Below, one piece after another: positions 47,128 through 59,432 of a stretch of DNA of 64,000 nt. The notes beneath the pieces are model-generated. The model made no database searches. It worked only from the letters and a program-made list of their open reading frames with translations, and was not told the DNA's origin. Every line of letters begins with the position of its first letter. The stretch's first letter is position 1. Both the position numbers and the translations under genes were made by a program. Location: the NCBI GenBank assembly GCA_015680905.1, contig CM027380.1, positions 107,122,501 to 107,186,500 on the forward strand, in the 5' to 3' direction. Origin of the DNA: Coptis chinensis (taxonomy: Eukaryota > Streptophyta > Magnoliopsida > Ranunculales > Ranunculaceae).

Positions 47128-50039
47128 TTTTTTTATTGATCAACAAAGAAGAAATGAGATACAAAGAAGCTTAGGCTGCTCTAGTAGATTTTGAAGTGTG
47201 AAGACTAATAATGGGATAGGAAGACGAAATCAAGGAAAGATGCAAAGCCAAATGAATTATTGATGTTAGGTGAACATGATGTTTTCTAATTTGTTGGTAA
47301 GTGCCAATGTTTTCTAAACTTTCAATCACATTTCGCGTAAAATGTCGACATTTCCTACTATAATCAAAATACCCAAACAAATGTCTGACAATTACTTTTT
47401 AGGCCAGAGTTAAAAAACATAAAAACAAGGTAATTAAGGGTCTACTTGTCGTTTTGATTTGTCTACTCACTCAAGGAAGCCTTTATTTGGTAATGCAATG
47501 AGCTAGTAGTTACTATACTTTTGGATGATTGCTTTTAACCATGTAATTGCCTCATGGTGAATTGGTGAGTGAACAAGTACTGGTGCCTGGTGGTCAGGAC
47601 AGCGGCCAATTTTATGAAATTTAGTATCTTCATTCCTATATATATGCAGATTATTGGACTCACCATCTTACGATATAGTACAGTTATCAGCCCCTTAAAG
47701 AAAAGCCGCCAAAACAAAGATGGTTCTATTCAAAGCAGAGAATCCATCAAACATAGCTGTAAAATTGTCTAAAGTGAAGTTTGGGAGATAAGTGGTAAAA
47801 TGCGCCAAGTTCAAGGGTGAAAACTGCATTTTTGCCTATGTAAAAGTGCCTTGCATTTCCCTTCCATCAAGTGAATGAAGTCATGTATAAGTGCCTAAGT
47901 CTAAGGAGACTACCACTTCAATCAGATAGTTGCCAGAACCGATTGCAATTCATCTCCTCCTGATTGGTGGAATAATTTGGAGTGGAGGACGAAACTATTG
48001 AGTCCAGATTCGCTCCTCTGTCCCAACTCCATCAATCATTAAAAAGAATAGCAGCGGCGTCCTAGAGCAATGAACGGCCTCAACAAGAATATATATGTTC
48101 TTTCAGACTAATAGTCAGAGGGGCGCTTGAAACTTGGATACTACAGTTTTGTTTTTGTTTACATTTATGCATCTTTGTTACAGAGACTTCTTAGTCTCTT
48201 ATTGATGTGTTTACTATGAGTGTGATATGATCTACTACTTCTAGCCTGTTTGCTCTACCTATTTTATCTCCATATATGTTAATGAATATGCACTTGGAAT
48301 TTGGACTATATATATTCTACAGAGAGATGCAAAATGCATGCAAGCCTGGGATAGAATCTGTTACAAAGCTCTTATCTGATCTCAGGTATATAGGGCTAAA
48401 GAGAGGGACAGATGCAAGACAAATACAATTCCTACACTGTATTTGCAGATGCACGTGGAACCATACGAAACACAGAACATCAGCCTCAGACTCCGCAATT
48501 GGTTTTCCACCATGCACAAGAAATGAAACTTTCTGTGATAAACTGGGTTATACTTCAAGAGCAAAGAACTCTTGTTGGTAACATCCTCATTTACGGTGTA
48601 ATCTATCTATACCCTTTCGTTTTCATCCCCATTTCACTCTGTGACTAAAACTAGGCCATGTACCAAATAACGTGTTCCTTTTGATGAGATGGTTATCGTC
48701 TTATGAAAGCACTTTCAATGCAAATGTGCAATTAGAATGGTTCTGGCCTGGGGTTATGTAGGGCATTAAACCATTAAATTAAACAAGCTGAGCACAGATG
48801 AAAAGCATACAAAACTTCCTGGAAATATGAAAGGATGTCATTGCTGACATCATGAAAGTTACACTGAAAAGGAAAATTCATTAGTAAGTCTTGGATCAAG
48901 AAAAATTATGCATGAGTTGTCCGAAAAACAGTGTCATTTTACTTGGCACTTACATTGATATGTGAACTTATTGACTGATAAGAATGGAATGCAATATCAG
49001 CAAACCCACCCCGGACACTATTTAATCAGCAAACAAAGTGTGACTGATCCATAAATAAGTCAGTATAGAAGTTGGCGAATGGAGGGGTGCAAAACAAAAT
49101 ATATAAGAATGGTGGCGAGAGGGTGTGCAAGCTAAAGTTACATAAAATCCAAAATCCACAACCATTTTCTTGGCCTTTGCTAAAATTGTCTTCTATGTAT
49201 ATGTCCTTTGCCTGTACTAGCTGATGATATGTCCTAAGAATTTAAAGAATAAGTGCAAGAATCCACTCAGCAGGAAACCCTGAATTATGATTAGCCTCGC
49301 TGTGATCTGAACAAGATTTGGATCTTGTGATTGCCGTAAGAAATGCACTGCAGTGACACCATCCCAAACACAGCTAGCTATCCGTTCACGAATTTTCGTG
49401 TGTAATGGTGCTACGCTAAGCTTAAGGCCAACCTACCATTGTACTAAGCGGCTGTCAATGTCTTGTCAACACTCAAATAGAATCTGTTGAATAATCTCGG
49501 TAGAAAACATAATAAGAAACTTAAAGCTTACAACATAAATCCGATCATGTCATTCCTTTCAAAGTAGAAGCTAGGGCTCTTGTTCGAAAGAATAATAACT
49601 TAAATTACGTTTCAAAGGGTATAGAGTTCTGTGCGTTCTTCACAATTAAGCTACTTCGGGATTAATATATGCTCATATGTATGGTAGGGATAAAGATGAT
49701 TGATCAAGAGATTGGTATTTAGTAGACATGCTCTAAATGGTAGGGAGGCTGCGATCAGTAGGAACGGAGAAATATAGTGTAGGATTTCCTGTTTGTCAAT
49801 GATCTATGTTATGACTGATGCCTCCACATCTTAATAAGCCTACATTACAACATCACGGCATGTGAGCACGCGATTGAGTAATGAACTATGAACTTACAAA
49901 TCGAGAGTAAGAACATGTTTCTAAATTACATATCAAGTAACTTAATTGGCACAAGTTTGTTTGGCAGAAATGTATACACCCAAAAACTTCAGCTTTCGTG
50001 ATGGAAATTGATGAATGACTTGTGCAGCCACTGTAAGAG
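47128..50039. other. Flank of CNL copy 2 and gene-poor DNA
   Basis: 47190-47270 matches the CNL copy 1 flank. Beyond it I see no exon: a frame at 48412-48648 and others lack known motifs. No RNA gene is recognised. Confidence 0.5.
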
Positions 50040-50440
50040 AAAGTTCAGAGAAGAGGAATTGCTCTAGTTTCTAGGCGTTGTGTGGAAAAACAAATCTGAA
50101 AGCCTACATCATATACTCTGGTCATGTCCTTTTGCTAAACAGCTATGGAGGTGGACAGCAAGTAGGTTCAAGAACAGATGCAACATTCAGAACTTCCAGA
50201 GTGCCATGGGGGCAATACAAAATAGGAGTACAATACTGAAGAAGTTATTGCAGGCTGCTATTATTGGAGGCATGGTGAGCTTATGGCTGCATAGGAACAA
50301 GGTGCACTTTGAAGACTGTAACAACATCCTAAATTTCTGTCAGAGCTATGTGAGAAGGCAACTAATATGTGCAGGACATCTGTCAAAAGACTACATGAGG
50401 ATACAAGACATGGAGGTACTAAAATCTGGGGTGTGAAAGC
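50040..50440 (+). mobile_element. LINE ORF2 fragment (zf-RVT region)
   Basis: The frame at 50080-50436 has ESLHHILWSCPFAKQLWRWT followed by IIGGMVSLWLHRNKVHFE, typical of the zinc-binding region after the reverse transcriptase of plant non-LTR elements. No further LINE domain or tail is seen. Confidence 0.7.
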
Positions 50441-51649
50441 TTGTTTTAGATTCATTACCTTCCTATTGGCAGCCATCATCAAAAGATGAGAATCAGGTTC
50501 AATAACAACCTGGAAGTGCAATTGGTGGACAATATTTAAACCTCCAAGTATACAGAGTTGTACAATAACATGGCAGAGAAAATTGATCAGAAACAAGGTG
50601 GCGTACAGCGTGCTTGTGCAATATGAGCAGTGAACGAAAGGAGACATAAAAAGACATGAGGGATGAGAAAAGATCCTAATAAATGTGATTCTTAAGGGGT
50701 GCAGGCTTAGGAGGGATGATAAGGCCAAACAGTAAGGTACTCTGATCCTTGTGTCGTTCTTGCCGAAGACCTTGGGAGGCTATTCAGGGCCCGTAGGGAT
50801 GATAAAACCAAGAAGTAACTGGCACTGTGATCCTCATAACACGTTTGATTCAAACGCGGTAACTAAGCATAAACCTAAGATTGTGGATCAAGACGTACAG
50901 AAATAAAGACGGAAACGATAAAAATAAATCAATTTCAGAGGATGCATTTGAGCCATGTATGCACCAGTATCAGCAATGCACAGTTTTAGTTTAAACTCTA
51001 AATTGCGTATATATACATCACATTGTACTGCTCATATCATATTTACGATCAAAGTATCAAACAATAAGGGATTATGATGAGAAGATCAATGTACAATTTT
51101 TGATAATGACAAAATTAAAAATACACTTAAGTAAACATGTGTACGTGAGTTGAACAAGATGTTTCAAAACAACTTACCTTCCTCACCCCCATCATCTTCA
51201 TTTTGATCTTTCTATCTGAGATGGTAAGTGACCGCAAGCACACTTGATAATTCCGGAGCAATTTCAAGCAAAAATGGATTAACCAATTAATTCAGGAAGA
51301 AAAAGGATAGGATATACACAGCAGTAACGGTTCAAAGGTTGTTGTACCTTCAAGCTGGTATGCCTTGTTTATAAGAATGTTGCAGTAAAAACGATAGCAC
51401 GCGCTATCAGGTAGGTCATCTGCAGTTATTAGTTGTAGCTGCAATTATTCTATTAGCAAGAAATTTACTAGAAGTATAGGAAAGCTTGTATTATTAGGAA
51501 GCGCCAGTCTGAACAGATGGAGAGAATTATAATCTTTCTCAACCAACATTGTAACCTTTCCTGACAGTTGATATGCTTTTACTTGACCAGGAAACAAAAA
51601 TAAATAAAAAGAGAGGATATTTCCTAGGGTGAAAAGCAGTACATCAACC
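50441..51649. other. Intergenic DNA, nothing recognised
   Basis: No exon, tRNA or repeat could be supported on either strand. Confidence 0.4.
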
Positions 51650-51654
51650 ATAGA

Positions 51655-51983
51655 AACCTTGCCTAGTAAAAGCCATAATCATTCGTTTTCTTGCTTCTTC
51701 CTCATCAGCATAAACTTGTTGGGATGGCAGATGCAATCAAAGCCAAAGATAATTAGAACAATTCCATTTAGAAATAAATGAATGATTATAATCATAACAT
51801 AATTATTAGCCTTCCGAGGACTGACATAATTTTCAAGGATTTCATCTTCCGGAAGTGGACTACACTTCCATTTTGGCTTGTTGGACTAGTTGCTGTTGTT
51901 GAAGGAGATCTAGGAAACTCATCAGACTTGGTAGACTTGAAAAACTGAGAGATCATTGTTAAGGTTCGGGTCGCCATCGCCAT
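51655..51983 (-). other. Possible gene fragment with organelle leader, unrecognised
   Basis: ATG 51983 opens MAMATRTLTMISQFFKSTKS followed by SDEFPRSPSTTATSPTSQNG, a Ser/Thr-rich, basic leader. In a neighbouring frame the DNA then reads PLPEDEILENYVSPRKANN, and near 51655-51720 VYADEEEARKRMIMAFTRQ precedes a possible GTTTCT donor. These look like real exons of one protein, with a one-base shift after QNGSV. I do not recognise the family. Confidence 0.35.
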
Positions 51984-53217
51984 GTTTGTAAAAAATGATT
52001 ACGCAAACCTTATCTTGAAAACTACGCTGGTGTCCTTACTTGATGTGTTTGGTATTGACCGTTTTGTTATCTTAAACAGGGCAAATTTGGAAAGAAAAAA
52101 GGGACCGAAAATAAAGGATGCTCGTCCCAATCCCATATGATTAGCGATGAGAAAATAAAGGATGCTTATTGCATGATGTTGTTTATGGAACTGATTCTTA
52201 TATGATGATGGAAGACGCACTCTATATTTATGATTGCTTGGAACTGTAAGCACTTCTCATATTCCTCTCTGTATGTGTGTCCTCATTTCAGAACATAAAT
52301 TATCTTAAGGTAGTCTCAACTCATTATTCCATTGTTCTCTATTCATATTTTGTCCTCCAAAATATAAGTATTCCTTATGGAGTTACAAATTAAATAGGAT
52401 TATGACACACATGTTTTTCACTTTTTCTAATGAAACAACACCAATGAACTTTAAAACCGAAAGAAAAAAGTAAAAAACTGAAATTCGGAGTCTGTGAGTT
52501 GAATTCTAGGGTTTACTTTCTCTGTTCTAATGCTTCAAACATGATGCATATATAAGCATCTCCTTGAAACGTGATATGACAATGGCATGGAATGAAGAGT
52601 GCCATCACATGATATTGCAACATATTGCGTTCTTTGTATGTCATGGTGCACTTGCGATTCATATAGTCCACTGAATTCAGTATACCAAAGAAATAAATCA
52701 AATTTAGAATAGACATGGCAAACGGTGTAGTTCTTAATGCATGCCAAATTTGTTTTTGCTCATTTGTATATCTCTTTTACAGGAATACACCGTGCTAAAA
52801 TGCATCAGCTGACCGATCAGTTGAGAGCCAAAACTTTATGCTGGAGAGTGGGGATAATATAATCAATTTATACATCCAGTCGTATATATTAAAAAATGTT
52901 AAAACTCATCTAAATATAGATGTGTAGTGAGGGAAAATGTTGTATTTTTCTACTAGCTACATCAGCTGCAAGCAGAACTTTACCGCCAATTCACACCATC
53001 ACCTTCTTGTGCTACGTTAGTTTAGTAGAATTTGTGCTCTGGTATATACTATGTGCTCAATGCATAAGTAATTGACCTTCGATTTGTGGCACATAGATTC
53101 AAGAATAGCTATTAGATGTACATTTCTACAAAAGCCCCCAAAAAAAAAGTAGTGGAGAATGCTGCCGACTTAATTAAATTGGATAACTTTATTTTTCTGA
53201 AACGAACTGAAGTGCTA
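51984..53217. other. Intergenic DNA; left flank of block B
   Basis: No gene seen. About 52800-53217 matches 39430-39690. The start of block B follows directly. Confidence 0.55.
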
Positions 53218-53454
53218 TGAAACAACCAACTATTATAGAACAAACGTCCCCATGAGCTAGTACTCTCACTATGAATACATCCTGCCTCTTGACATGACAA
53301 GGGAAGAAACATTTTTTCCAAAGCAGAGATTTATCAAATCATATTGGAATATCAAAATTAAATCTAAAAAATGACTCGATTGATTTTCAATGCTCTCTCC
53401 AATTTAATGTCACTCCTCAAAAGAGAGGGATACATGTCAGGTCCACGACTGCCT

Positions 53455-56400
53455 TCAATAATCCATGCCACCCATACCACCACCCATTGCTGAAGCACTG
53501 CTGTTCTCTTCCTTTGGAAGCTCAACTACAACAGCCTCAGTTGTGGTCATCAAAGATGACTCACTGTACAAAAAGAAATAAAAAACTCAGTCAACCAATC
53601 GAAAAGAAGGAACCCACTATAATCTATGAATCAAGAGGAAAATCCGAAAATGTAACTGAAGAGAATCAGCATTTTACAGAATGGATTAAAATTACCTAGC
53701 AGCATCCACCAATGTGGTTCTTATTACTTTCAAAGGAGCTTTCATGATGACAGGCCCCCTTAGGGTACAAAGGAAAAAAAAGGAGGGTCATAAAAAACTG
53801 GAAAGGTAACGTGATCCTAAGTACCTGGAGAAGCCCCTAAGTAAAAACCGAGATGGATGACAGGCCCCTGACCCCCCTCCAACACTACTCATCCCCCCTC
53901 CCCCTTCTCCTCTACCTCCCACTGTCCAATCTCCACTCCAACCCACTTCAACCACCAACCCATCTCGTGCTGGTTCCACCAACTCCTCCTTGGTTGTGGC
54001 GATTCCATCTCTTGAGAAGGAAACTTTCTGCTTTGAGAATATCTCTAGAGCATCTAATCCAAATCCTTCACAGCCAAACAATGAGGGAAGAAGATGGAGC
54101 TCGTTGCTCAAGGAAATCCCACCTTCCGCTGGTTGTGAGGAGTTATTTTATTTTGAACCCGAATTTTCAGGTGATACACTGGTTATTGAAGACCAGGTGT
54201 TTGAAGAAGGTTCCAAAGAGTGGGAGGACCGTGTAGTGGGGTTTTTTCTTGACAAAAAGCTCCCGTATACTATGGTAAAGACCAATGTATCAAAAAAATG
54301 GAACTTGAAAGGCGATTTCGACTTAGCTCTTGATGGAAATATATACTACTTCAAGTTTTACAACAATGAAGACAGAGAAAGTGTCCTTGATAACGGGTCA
54401 TTCTATATTGCAGGAAAATTGTTTGTTATCCGACTTTGGACAATGGAGGTTGAAGAGAACAGAGGTTTAATTAGTAGAGTCCCTGTTTGGGTGAAGCTTT
54501 ATAATGTACCAAAACATCTGTGGAATGCTAAGGGATTTAGTTACATAGCTAGCTCTCTGGGTAAGCCTCTATTCATGGATAAAACAACTGAGGGAAAACA
54601 AATGCTTACTTTTGCTAGGATTTGTATTGATATCAATGCTGATAAAGAATTGCCTGTATCTATCAAATTGAAGAGTAGAAGTGGGAATTTCTACAAAATT
54701 CTATTAGAATTCCCATGGAAGCCCTTGATTTGCACCAAATGCAAGGTTTTTGGTCACAATTTGACAGGATGTGAAAAACAAATACCAAAAGCCGCTCACA
54801 GTGCAAGAAATGACCAAACGATGCGTAAGAACGATGGGAATGTAAAGAGCACTCAAGGGGTATGGAGAAAAAAGGAACATAGACACGAGAAGGTCGCAGA
54901 TGAGCCAATCATCGAAGCCACCCTAGGCAGCCCATCAGTGAGAAATTTGAATGCAGGTAACAAATTTGCTGCCCTTGCAAATGACACAACACTAGTTGCT
55001 ATCTCTGATATTGTTCAAGCTACTACAATAAGAGAATCTGTCATTGGCATAGAACCTCAGCAAGATAGTCTATGTTTTCTCCAAGACAAGCACCACCAAA
55101 TGTATGAAGCTCTTGTGAATACAAGTGAGGATGAATGCTCGAATACTATCGATGGTGAGGTCAGTAGAGAGAAAGAGAATGAGTTTTTCAATGACCACAT
55201 TATTCTTGCTACAAACCAAGTTGAAGGCACTCATCCTCAAGATTTTGTTGAGGTTACTTCTGAAAATTTGGCAGTAACACCTCTGATTAATGGAGATGAA
55301 TGGAGAACTATTGAGAAGAAAAAGAAAACTAAGAAGCACGTTCAACGATCTCCTGGTGAAATTGATGATCCCACTCTTGCCATGATGAAGAAAGTTTCCG
55401 CTTTGGCCAGGAAAAAAGTTAAGCATCTTGATGGTTATATTAAAGAGATTTGGGATGAGCGAATGGGTCAAACATTTGCTTGCGTCCATTGTGGAACCTT
55501 CTTCCGAGAGTTTGATAAAGCCCAAAAGCATGTTTCGAAGATCACCCAAATCTTTAGCAAAACAATTCGAAAAGGAAAGTAGGTGGAATGAAGTACTTCT
55601 AGTAATGGTGTACTTTGAATAGATTTGGTGTTAGGTTTGAGGCCTTAGAACTTGTGTTTTTGTCGAACCTCTTTCTAATGACTATACTCTTAGGGAAGGT
55701 ATGTATGAGGATGATGCCTCAGGAACTCCATATGTAACAAGTTGATTATCAATAAAACAGGTGGGGGTCAGCCTTAACCCCAGCTTAACTTTTCAAAAAA
55801 AAAAAAAACAATTCCAGCCTTAATCGTGTCCACGTATTCACCTGATCCCCAAAGCAGCAGGGAATAAAAGTTAACATCAGATCAAACATCGAACAGTGAA
55901 TCAAACTAAAACTACAAAACAAATTAGAAACCTTTGGCTGCATCATATCCAAGATCGGTATTATCCTGCTCCAATAGCTTGCCAACAACCACAGCCCCTT
56001 CCACACCAGCATTGGAAGCGATCGTATGCACAGGGGTCTGAAGAAAAAAATTCCCCCAAAAAAAGTCATGTATAGAGTAAACAGCAGTGATCAGGCACAA
56101 CAAATAAACATGATGACAGCGAACTTCACTTGGCATCTTTTGTACAGTGATTGCAATTTAAGAATCAGCTAAGTATGATCACAATCGTACACAACCCTTC
56201 ATGTAACACAACAGACATATCCCAATGTGGTCCAAGAACGATTACATAATGAATATGGACACTTCAAGAAGGTTTTGACGTATTAAAGTTGGAAGAACAT
56301 TTACGTAGGAACGTTACAAAGCATGGGTATAATCACAGATACCAATACACTGGGATTACGAATTGATAGTGTACAAGTATCATGATCAAGTATCTCCTTA

Positions 56401-58134
56401 TGTTGGCTAGAAAACTGAGCCAACACAAACTCTTCCTTTTTAAACAAAACTTGACAAACAAATTGCAACAGAAATATGGCAGTGTTTAGTATTTACCTTC
56501 AGAGAATTCTGGATTATCTGAACCCCAATTTTCTGGTCAAAATTGGCTGTCTGCAGCTTGTCCAGCTCCCTTGATGCATAAAGAAGAGCAACGCCACCAC
56601 CTGAAAAAAAAATCTTTAAGGATCCCACTGTACTGTAGAAACAAACTATGGAAAACAGAGAAATAATTAAAAATTACCTGGCACAATACCCTCTTCAACA
56701 GCTGCCTTAGTTGCATTTAGAGCATCAGTAACCCTATCCTTCTTTTCACCAACTTCAGCTTCACTTGCTCCACCAATCTGCAAAATAGTTAGCACAACTG
56801 AAAGTCAGTTCTTATGGACTTGCAAGCATCATGAATCTGATATCATCTGAATGAATGGAAATTAAGTATATCATTGACCAGGAAGAGGGAACTATACTTT
56901 TAAAACTGCAACACCACCAGAAAGCTTTGCCAGCCTTTCTTGTAGCTTCTCTTGGTCATATTCCGAAGTGCTTAATTCAATTGTAGACCTAAGCTGTCAT
57001 CACAAAGACAACAAAATCAATTATAAAGGCTACTATAGGTCTCATGTTGACATTGAGTGATGAAATGCAACATACCAGCTCACATCTTTCTTCGATGGCT
57101 TTCTTGTCACCTGCCCCATCAAGAACAACTGTTTCATCTTTTGAGATTGTTACCTACAAATTGTCATTAGAATTCTCAATCCAAACGAGTAACTTCGAAA
57201 ACTCTCTACAACCTTGTTCAGGAGTTCATTTTTATGCATCTAACAAGTCACAGACTCACAGTATAGAATTCAACTGACCAAGAAGCTTAGTTACTTTTGT
57301 TCTGTTGTGGAACAGGATAAGAGATTATTGATATAGCTCCAAGAATGTTATTAAGAAAAGAAATTCCTTGAGAAAAACACGTCTGGACTACAGAGATCAA
57401 ATCAAAAGTCACTCAGAAGGCACTTTAGTCAAGAATTAAGGTGGCAAGTAGATGCCGTGGGACAAGAGAGCTTCCCTAGCGCTTGTCGAGAACTCAATCC
57501 ATACATGCTTTGTGTTTTAGTTTCATTTTTGTTTCCTTTGTCTTTTCCTACTTGGCTTTTGACTTGTTACTTTTCCCATCCTACTTTTCTAAAATTAGTC
57601 CTTTTCCTAATACAGTCCATTGACTCCATTCACATCAACCAAAGAACACACAACCCATTACAATTAGAAGTTTTTAAGAGAAGAAAACGCCATAAGTTGC
57701 ACAGCAAGATCAGTGAGACAATGAATTTTAGAAAGATCGAACATACAAAGGGAATAAGTTACTGGAACTAGTTTATCAATATTCAGCATCGAAAACAACG
57801 AGTTTCTTGTAATCTTGTAAACCGTATCACCCAAATAGATAGTATCCTACAGACTACTGAAGCACATAGCTGGGGTTTAGATACAGACCTTTTTACATGT
57901 GCCTAGCATCTCCAGTTCTACCTTCTCTAGGTCCATACCAAGTTCTTCAGTTATGAGCTGCAACCCAAAAGTAGGGAGAATCTTTTCAACTGTTCATAAT
58001 TTTAAGGAACAAATGGGAATTAAAATGTACAGAACTGCAAAAGTTTAACTCACTTGACCCCCAACAAGAACGGCAAGATCCTGCATACCGGCTTTCCTGT
58101 TTTCTCCAAACCCAGACGCTTTAATCGCACAAAC
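53455..58134 (-). pseudogene. Mitochondrial chaperonin CPN60, 3' exons, block B copy
   Basis: Same gene part as in block A. Exons: 58054-58134, 57889-57957, 57076-57153, 56898-56993 (intact here: [20 protein letters not shown]), 56678-56777, 56497-56600, 55932-56037 ([20 protein letters not shown] then [16 protein letters not shown]), an exon starting at 55841 (GEYVDTIKAGIV) that is cut by an insertion and resumes at 53737-53696 (LKVIRTALVDAA), and 53455-53563 (TTTEAVVVELPKEENS, tail MGGGMGGMDY). Apart from the insertion, the exons keep their frame. The N-terminal half of the chaperonin is missing, and an NB-ARC scrap sits where the upstream intron should be, so this is a truncated copy. Confidence 0.93.
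53738..55808 (+). mobile_element. Poly-A-tailed insertion with DUF4283/CCHC frame (LINE ORF1-like)
   Basis: A 2.07-kb insertion in a CPN60 exon, ending in a 13-A tail at the right edge. The frame is open from 53861 to 55582: a Pro-rich start (LLIPPPPSPLPPTVQSPLQP), a DUF4283 domain (EWEDRVVGFFLDKKLPYTMV to PVWVKLYNVPKHLWNAKGFS), a CCHC zinc knuckle (CTKCKVFGHNLTGC, about 54734), a Lys-rich stretch and a C-end with CVHCGTFF. This is the ORF1 protein type of plant LINEs. No ORF2 follows; a 3' UTR with ATCAATAAAACAGG leads to the tail. A TGA at 53858 closes the frame upstream and the first in-frame ATG is near 54272; ATG 53853 lies in another frame. Alternative: a retrocopy of a DUF4283 host gene. 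Three target bases (TCA) appear lost and no target duplication is visible. Confidence 0.8.
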
Positions 58135-58155
58135 CTTAGTGGATTATTTCCAGTT

Positions 58156-58194
58156 GCTTGCTCAATGATTTCTCTTGCAACCCTTACAAGATCA
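58156..58194 (-). pseudogene. NB-ARC gene scrap (about 39 bp), block B
   Basis: Identical to 32839-32877 in block A and two mismatches from CNL copy 1 at 21860-21898. Encodes LVRVAREIIEQA on the minus strand. Confidence 0.8.
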
Positions 58195-58307
58195 CGACAA
58201 TACAATGCATCAGTTCCTATACTTTTATAGGCATAGCTTATACCGCAACACTAGAAGTTGAATCGTGTGTCTTCCTTAAATGGTATTTTGGAAAGAAAAA
58301 ATCTCAC

Positions 58308-58403
58308 CTCTTAACTACAAGAGTGAAATCATCCACGGACAGTCGAATCCCAATTAATAGCATCATTCCACCAAGAGCAGGCGCATACATGTCTTTAGAT
58401 ACT
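58308..58403 (-). pseudogene. BASS-family transporter exon, block B
   Basis: Reads VSKDMYAPALGGMMLLIGIR and LSVDDFTLVVKR between a GACAG acceptor and a GTGAGA donor. Unlike block A the exon is in frame throughout. It is a lone exon: no neighbouring transporter exons are seen on either side. Confidence 0.78.
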
Positions 58404-59432
58404 CTGTCATTAGTCAAGAGTAAATGTTTTATTTTGTTGAATCCGTCTGTTTGCATGAATTAGGAGTTTTTAGGTTGTGCCTCGTGTTTGATTGAGTTGC
58501 TACACTTTTCACAAACCAGGAGAGACATTGTTTCCACTTGGTTTGTATGTGCGTACTGAAAGAATGTGCTTGCAACTTTACTTGAAACTCTCTCGGATAG
58601 CAATATTGGAATCAGCAATTCACCGAGGAAATATTATTTAGGAAAGTTTGAAGGAGCTATATTTTACAGTCGTTCCTTTTGCAGCATATGTTTTGGTTTC
58701 AATCGGTCGACATTATACCATGGAAGATGAAATAAGATGACACAATAACGCCACACCTGCCAAACAGAAATAAGTGTCCATATATTTTGTATGCAGATTA
58801 GTTTTAATGCCAACTAAGCAATTTCCCCTGGAAGGTACAAGCATTCCGACTGTAACTGTGATAGTGTGATCCCTCAAAAATCTTGGCAACCTACTGGAAA
58901 ATGTTCCACATGATTTGGGCCCATTTTAGGATAGTCAGAATTCTGAGGTATCACCTTCGTCATTCTACCTCAATAATCATAATCAAGATCTTCCATCTAA
59001 CGGGATTCATCATGTCACAAATTTCACATCTGAGCATTGCATTGCATTGCAGTACATAAAACCCTAACAAATGACATCTGGTTTCAAAGGGAAAAACCAA
59101 GCAGAAGACACTAAATTTCAAGACTCCACCCCTTGAGCAGAGAGGAGCAAGTAAAGCATAGGAAAATATGAATTACCCATTCATGAATAATCAGAAATAC
59201 GTAATGAGCAAATATCCTTTTCATCAATAATCAGAAATATGTGACATAAATATCCTTTTATCAATAATCATAAGAGTTTTACAAAGACTCTCTAAACTCC
59301 AGACCGTAACCCTACCAACTGCAAAGATTAAGAAATATTGACTCTAACTACTAAGACGACAAACAAAAGGCATCCAACGAACTGAACACAGTTGTCCATC
59401 ACACCTCACTGTCAACGCTTGAGCTCTGCTGC
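58404..59432. other. FKBP62 downstream region, block B
   Basis: Non-coding DNA 3' of FKBP62, duplicated in block A and, in diverged form, at 16.6-18.25 kb. It includes the likely 3' UTR. Confidence 0.7.

Noticed and set aside
53853-54236. A 127-codon proline/leucine-rich frame starting at ATG 53853
   Set aside because: It is a shadow, in another frame, of the Pro-rich start of the DUF4283 frame; composition and family match favour the latter.
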